Assembly (NCBI GenBank): GCA_945865855.1
Contig: CAMBES010000053.1
Span: forward strand, 1 to 9,155
Source: Rhizobium sp. Q54
GTDB taxonomy: Bacteria; Pseudomonadota; Alphaproteobacteria; Rickettsiales; UBA1997
Direction: 5' to 3'
Length of the DNA: 9,155 nt
Positions 6,470-9,155 of the stretch are shown in pieces. A program made the position numbers and the translations under genes. The notes beneath the pieces are model-generated. The model was not told the DNA's origin. It made no database searches and was given only the letters and a program-made list of their open reading frames with translations. The first letter of the stretch is position 1. Each line of letters starts with the position of its first letter.

Positions 6470-7233
6470 TGCCTGAAGTAATCATTAGTGGCCCCGCTGG
6501 AAGAATTGAAGGGCGTTATCATCAGAACATTAACCCCAAAGCTCCGGTAGCTTTGGTGCTACACCCTCACCCACTTCATGGCGGCACCATGAATAACAAA
6601 ATTACTTACAATATTTACAAAGCTTTCGTCTCTAACGGATTCTCTGTTTTGCGCATAAATTTTCGTGGCGTCGGCAGATCAGAAGGAAAGTTTGACAATG
6701 GACTAGGCGAACTTTTAGACGCTACAGCCGCTACAAATTGGCTTCACGATCAAAATATGGAAGCTACTGAATATTGGATTGGTGGCTTTTCCTTTGGCTC
6801 ATGGATTGCCCTACAGCTTGTAATGCGTAGACCAGAATTTGAAAATTACATTCTTGCCGCTCCGCCAGCTACAAAATATGATTTTAATTTTATTGTGCCC
6901 TGCACATCTTCCGGCCTAATAGTTCAAGGTGGAAAAGATGACATCACTAAAGAAGCAGATTCAGCAAAATTATCTGAAAAACTTGCCGCAAGAGATGGCG
7001 CTTCCGTAGCTTATCAAATGATTCATGGTGCTGATCATTTCTTTTCTGGTCACGCAAAAGAATTCGAAGAAATAGTTGATTCACACATCAAACACCGACT
7101 CGTTGCTGACTCTACAAAGGTTCGTAAAGTTAAGCGTGACCGTCGTCGTCGTCGCAAAAAGAAAAATGTTGCCGAGATCAAGCCAGAACGTAATCACTTC
7201 CCCGTTAAGTCGCTAACTTCGTTCGAAAGTTAA
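6469..7233 (+). CDS. Alpha/beta hydrolase (COG2945-type) with basic C-terminal tail
   Basis: 254 residues. The fold is shown by HPHPLHGGTMNNK (32-44, oxyanion-hole region), the strand FSVLRINFRGVGRSEG (58-73), and the nucleophile elbow GGFSFGS (105-111) with S108 as the catalytic serine. LIVQGGKDDI (150-159) supplies the acid (D157 or D158) and GADHFF (187-192) the histidine H190. This is the COG2945 predicted hydrolase group, close to the protein found in rickettsial genomes as I remember it. The natural substrate is unknown for the group. There is no signal peptide, so it is probably cytosolic. The odd part is residues 217-232, KVRKVKRDRRRRRKKK, and the tail that follows to 254, beyond the normal end of the fold; four consecutive CGT codons at 7141-7152 encode part of it. 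It is translated in coupling with the 65-aa gene through a TAATG overlap. It is convergent with the XRE gene, with 20 bp between stops. Confidence 0.9.
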   Translation: MPEVIISGPAGRIEGRYHQNINPKAPVALVLHPHPLHGGTMNNKITYNIYKAFVSNGFSVLRINFRGVGRSEGKFDNGLGELLDATAATNWLHDQNMEATEYWIGGFSFGSWIALQLVMRRPEFENYILAAPPATKYDFNFIVPCTSSGLIVQGGKDDITKEADSAKLSEKLAARDGASVAYQMIHGADHFFSGHAKEFEEIVDSHIKHRLVADSTKVRKVKRDRRRRRKKKNVAEIKPERNHFPVKSLTSFES

Positions 7234-7253
7234 TTGATCAAAAAGAAGATCAC

Positions 7254-7673
7254 TCAGAGTTTGACCTTTTTATTTTGCGGTTTGGAAATTGAGACGATTA
7301 GTGACAGCAGATATTTTTTTATCTGACTATTTTCGATGCTCTTAAAAGAGCGAATTAATGGAAGTAGCTCTTTATCGCCATCTTTCGCATCCTTCAACAG
7401 TTGGTTCTCACTTTTAAAATCATAACCGTAATGATCGCGGTCTGATTCGAGATAGCAAAAAAAGCCTGAGATTGGCTGCTTCAACAACTGAGAAAATTCA
7501 AACAACTTACTCGATGAAATGCGGTTTTGAGCTTTTTCATATTTTTGAATTTGCTGAAAACTAATATTGGTGAGCTCTCCAAGTTTTTTTTGACTGATGC
7601 CAGCAGCGCAGCGAAACTGCCTTAATTTTTTGGAGATGTGTTTATCGATTGGGGTAATTTTTCTAATTTCCAT
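7254..7673 (-). CDS. XRE-family helix-turn-helix regulator
   Basis: 139 residues. A Cro/C1-type helix-turn-helix spans about residues 13-70: ISKKLRQFRCAAGISQKKLG (13-32) gives helices 1-2, and LTNISFQQIQKYEKAQNRIS (34-53) is the recognition helix with the QKYEKG-like signature usual in alphaproteobacterial members. The C-terminal half, about 85-130, is predicted helical with LLPLIRSFKSIENSQIKKYLL (103-123), typical of this group and probably a dimerisation or sensing part. I chose the ATG at 7673 because homologous-looking proteins begin with a short leader into PIDKHISKKLR. A start at 7742 would add 23 residues encoded inside lnt. The gene overlaps the end of lnt by 52 nt, so the two are certainly co-transcribed. 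In many alphaproteobacteria an XRE gene follows lnt and precedes metK. Here no metK follows. The leader is a CA repeat without a Shine-Dalgarno. Confidence 0.93.
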   Translation of the reverse strand: MEIRKITPIDKHISKKLRQFRCAAGISQKKLGELTNISFQQIQKYEKAQNRISSSKLFEFSQLLKQPISGFFCYLESDRDHYGYDFKSENQLLKDAKDGDKELLPLIRSFKSIENSQIKKYLLSLIVSISKPQNKKVKL

Positions 7674-9155
7674 TGTGTGTGTGATGAAAATGTTAAGAAA
7701 CAAAGCATGGCTGCAAGTAACAAAAGCAGTGGCAAGTAGCAATAGGTTGCGTAAATAGTAGTTCTAGAATTTTTAATTAGATCAACATCAATCGTCCCAG
7801 TTTGATTCAAATCGATTTGTTTAGCGACTCGACCAAATGGATCAACCAAAGCCGTAATACCAGTATTTGCTACGCGAATTAATGGAATTCCATATTCGAT
7901 TGCGCGCATTTTGGACATGTCGAAATGTTGGTAAGGTCCACTACTATTTCCAAACCATGCATCATTGGTCAGGTTAACAAACATATCCGGAAGATTGTTT
8001 CTATCGACCACCTCATCAGAAAAAATTACTTCATAACAAACCAAAGGAGAAAAGGAAAAATTCTCCGTTACTAAAGTCTTTGGACCTTCACCAGAGCTGA
8101 ATCCAACTCCACCTCCAGTAATGCCATCAACGACATTTCCTAGGAATAAAGATGACAATAATTCCTGCAAGGGAACGTACTCACCGAATGGAACAAGGTG
8201 GTGTTTGTCGTAATGCTCTAAAACGCCACTCTCATTAATTACAAAAATACTATTCCAAACATTCTTCTTCTCTAGCCTTAATCCACCGGTAATTAACACG
8301 CCATTTTCTGGCACCGCTTTAAGTAGGTGGGCAATTAAAATCGGATTGTCGTCAATGACGTAAGGCACAGATGTTTCAGACCAGATCACCACTTTAATAT
8401 TTTTTGAATTTTCTGCGTTAGTGAGCTCGATCTGACGAAAAAAATCTTTTAATTTCTCGCGCTCATCCCATTTCAACTCTTGTTTAACATTGGCTTGAAC
8501 TAGACGGATCTTAGATTCGTGATCATTAACAATTTTTGTCTCGTCGATATAAAAATGTGCAAAAAGCAAATTTCCGCATAAAAAAGTAACGATTATTCCA
8601 GCAAAAACCTTATCTCCACGCGAAGATTTTTTTTGCAAAAGTAAAATCGGAAATAACGAAACCAGTACTGCAAAAATGCTGAGTCCGTAGACGCCAAAGA
8701 CCGAAGCGAGCTGTGCGAAATGCACATCGAATAGCCAAATATAGCCGAGTAAATTCCACGGAAATCCTGAAAAAAGATTTGAGCGCAACACCTCAAAGAA
8801 TAGCCAGCAGAGAGCGAAGAGAAGAATTTTTTGGTAAGTTATTTTTAGATTAAATTTACCAATCAAAAACTTGTAAGTGAGCGCAAACAGCGCCACATAA
8901 AGAGCTAGAGCTGATGGAATCAAAGTCAGTGCGAAGGGAATTAGCCAGGCAAATTGCTTAGCATCAACAAGAAGCGAGATGGAAATCCAATAAATTCCAG
9001 CAAGAAAATGTCCGAATCCAAAAGCGAATCCCAGCCAAAAAGCTTCTTTTTTCTTCTCAATTTTCTCGAGCAAAAAATAAAAAACCGAGAAGGAAATTAT
9101 TGTCACTGGAAAAAAGTGAAATGGCGCGAAAGCAAGTACAGCAAAGGCTCCGGCT
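7622..9155 (-). CDS. lnt: Apolipoprotein N-acyltransferase, 5' end outside window
   Basis: Visible length is 510 codons, continuing past the right edge; a GTG at 9106 is internal, because the upstream frame reads AGAFAVLAFAPFHFFP, the conserved Lnt N-terminus. Since E. coli Lnt has 512 residues, only the extreme start is missing. Lnt is an inner-membrane enzyme that adds the third acyl chain to the N-terminal cysteine of lipoproteins. Numbering from the first visible codon, about six hydrophobic segments fill residues 1-203. The nitrilase-like domain follows (about 215-460) with the triad E260 (VIWSETSVP), K317 (YDKHHLVPFGEYVP) and C373 (SPLVCYEVIFSDE), and NLTNDAWFG (394-402) close behind. 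A last membrane segment (473-489) and a short tail end the protein. The tail codons overlap the XRE gene by 52 nt. Confidence 0.97.
   Translation of the reverse strand, partial: AGAFAVLAFAPFHFFPVTIISFSVFYFLLEKIEKKKEAFWLGFAFGFGHFLAGIYWISISLLVDAKQFAWLIPFALTLIPSALALYVALFALTYKFLIGKFNLKITYQKILLFALCWLFFEVLRSNLFSGFPWNLLGYIWLFDVHFAQLASVFGVYGLSIFAVLVSLFPILLLQKKSSRGDKVFAGIIVTFLCGNLLFAHFYIDETKIVNDHESKIRLVQANVKQELKWDEREKLKDFFRQIELTNAENSKNIKVVIWSETSVPYVIDDNPILIAHLLKAVPENGVLITGGLRLEKKNVWNSIFVINESGVLEHYDKHHLVPFGEYVPLQELLSSLFLGNVVDGITGGGVGFSSGEGPKTLVTENFSFSPLVCYEVIFSDEVVDRNNLPDMFVNLTNDAWFGNSSGPYQHFDMSKMRAIEYGIPLIRVANTGITALVDPFGRVAKQIDLNQTGTIDVDLIKNSRTTIYATYCYLPLLLLLAAMLCFLTFSSHTQWKLEKLPQSINTSPKN

Noticed and set aside
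7235..7252. TGATC/GATCA inverted repeat between the convergent hydrolase and XRE genes
   Set aside because: A 5-bp AT-rich stem with an 8-nt loop and no T-run is too weak to call a terminator.
7674..7742. Longer XRE start at 7742 adding 23 residues
   Set aside because: The added residues are hydrophobic shadow of the lnt membrane segment, and the family normally begins just before the PIDKHISKKLR stretch.

Overview
The window looks like a compact, AT-rich alphaproteobacterial chromosome segment, most likely from a Rickettsiales-like or other host-associated lineage. This is an inference. It rests on the lnt plus XRE-regulator pair (a classic alphaproteobacterial neighbour pair), an alpha/beta hydrolase of the type seen in rickettsial genomes, the phosphoglycerate kinase plus pyruvate phosphate dikinase combination of a reduced central metabolism, very tight gene packing, a decaying gene, and interspersed palindromic repeats. 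No 16S or other phylogenetic marker is present, so the order-level assignment is uncertain.

Layout from left to right. Positions 1-351 hold no gene but are full of repeats: one arm of a palindromic element at the left edge, a five-unit tandem array of 20-mers (141-240), and a complete 29-bp-armed inverted repeat (229-310). I see nothing in 58-140. Positions 352-4422 form a minus-strand block. Read in transcription order it is a decayed DNA-alkylation-repair-family gene (4422 to 3854), pyruvate phosphate dikinase (3851 to 1167) and a TIR-like-domain protein (1164 to 352). Each junction is exactly 2 nt, so this was built as a tightly coupled operon whose first gene has since died. After a 131-bp spacer with nothing recognisable comes a minus-strand tRNA-Pro(UGG) with an encoded CCA (4554-4631). 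A small secreted protein resembling DUF5334 is on the plus strand (4730-5014), and its 3' end overlaps the convergent phosphoglycerate kinase gene (minus, 4998-6188). A divergent plus-strand pair follows: a 65-aa basic protein and an alpha/beta hydrolase, joined by a TAATG overlap (6272-7233). Last is a minus-strand pair, the apolipoprotein N-acyltransferase gene lnt (5' end cut by the window edge) overlapping an XRE-family regulator (7254-9155).

Functionally the window is mostly housekeeping. Pgk and PPDK sit at the ATP-forming lower end of glycolysis/gluconeogenesis, Lnt finishes lipoprotein maturation, and tRNA-Pro serves translation. The accessory signal is at the left. A TIR-domain protein with a PF10137-like C-terminal domain, a candidate NAD-cleaving immune effector, and an unrecognised N-terminal domain is attached to the tail of a metabolic operon and abuts a repeat cluster. 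That, the repeat cluster with its DnaA-box-like nonamers, and the pseudogene left in the leader of ppdK are the parts worth a second look.
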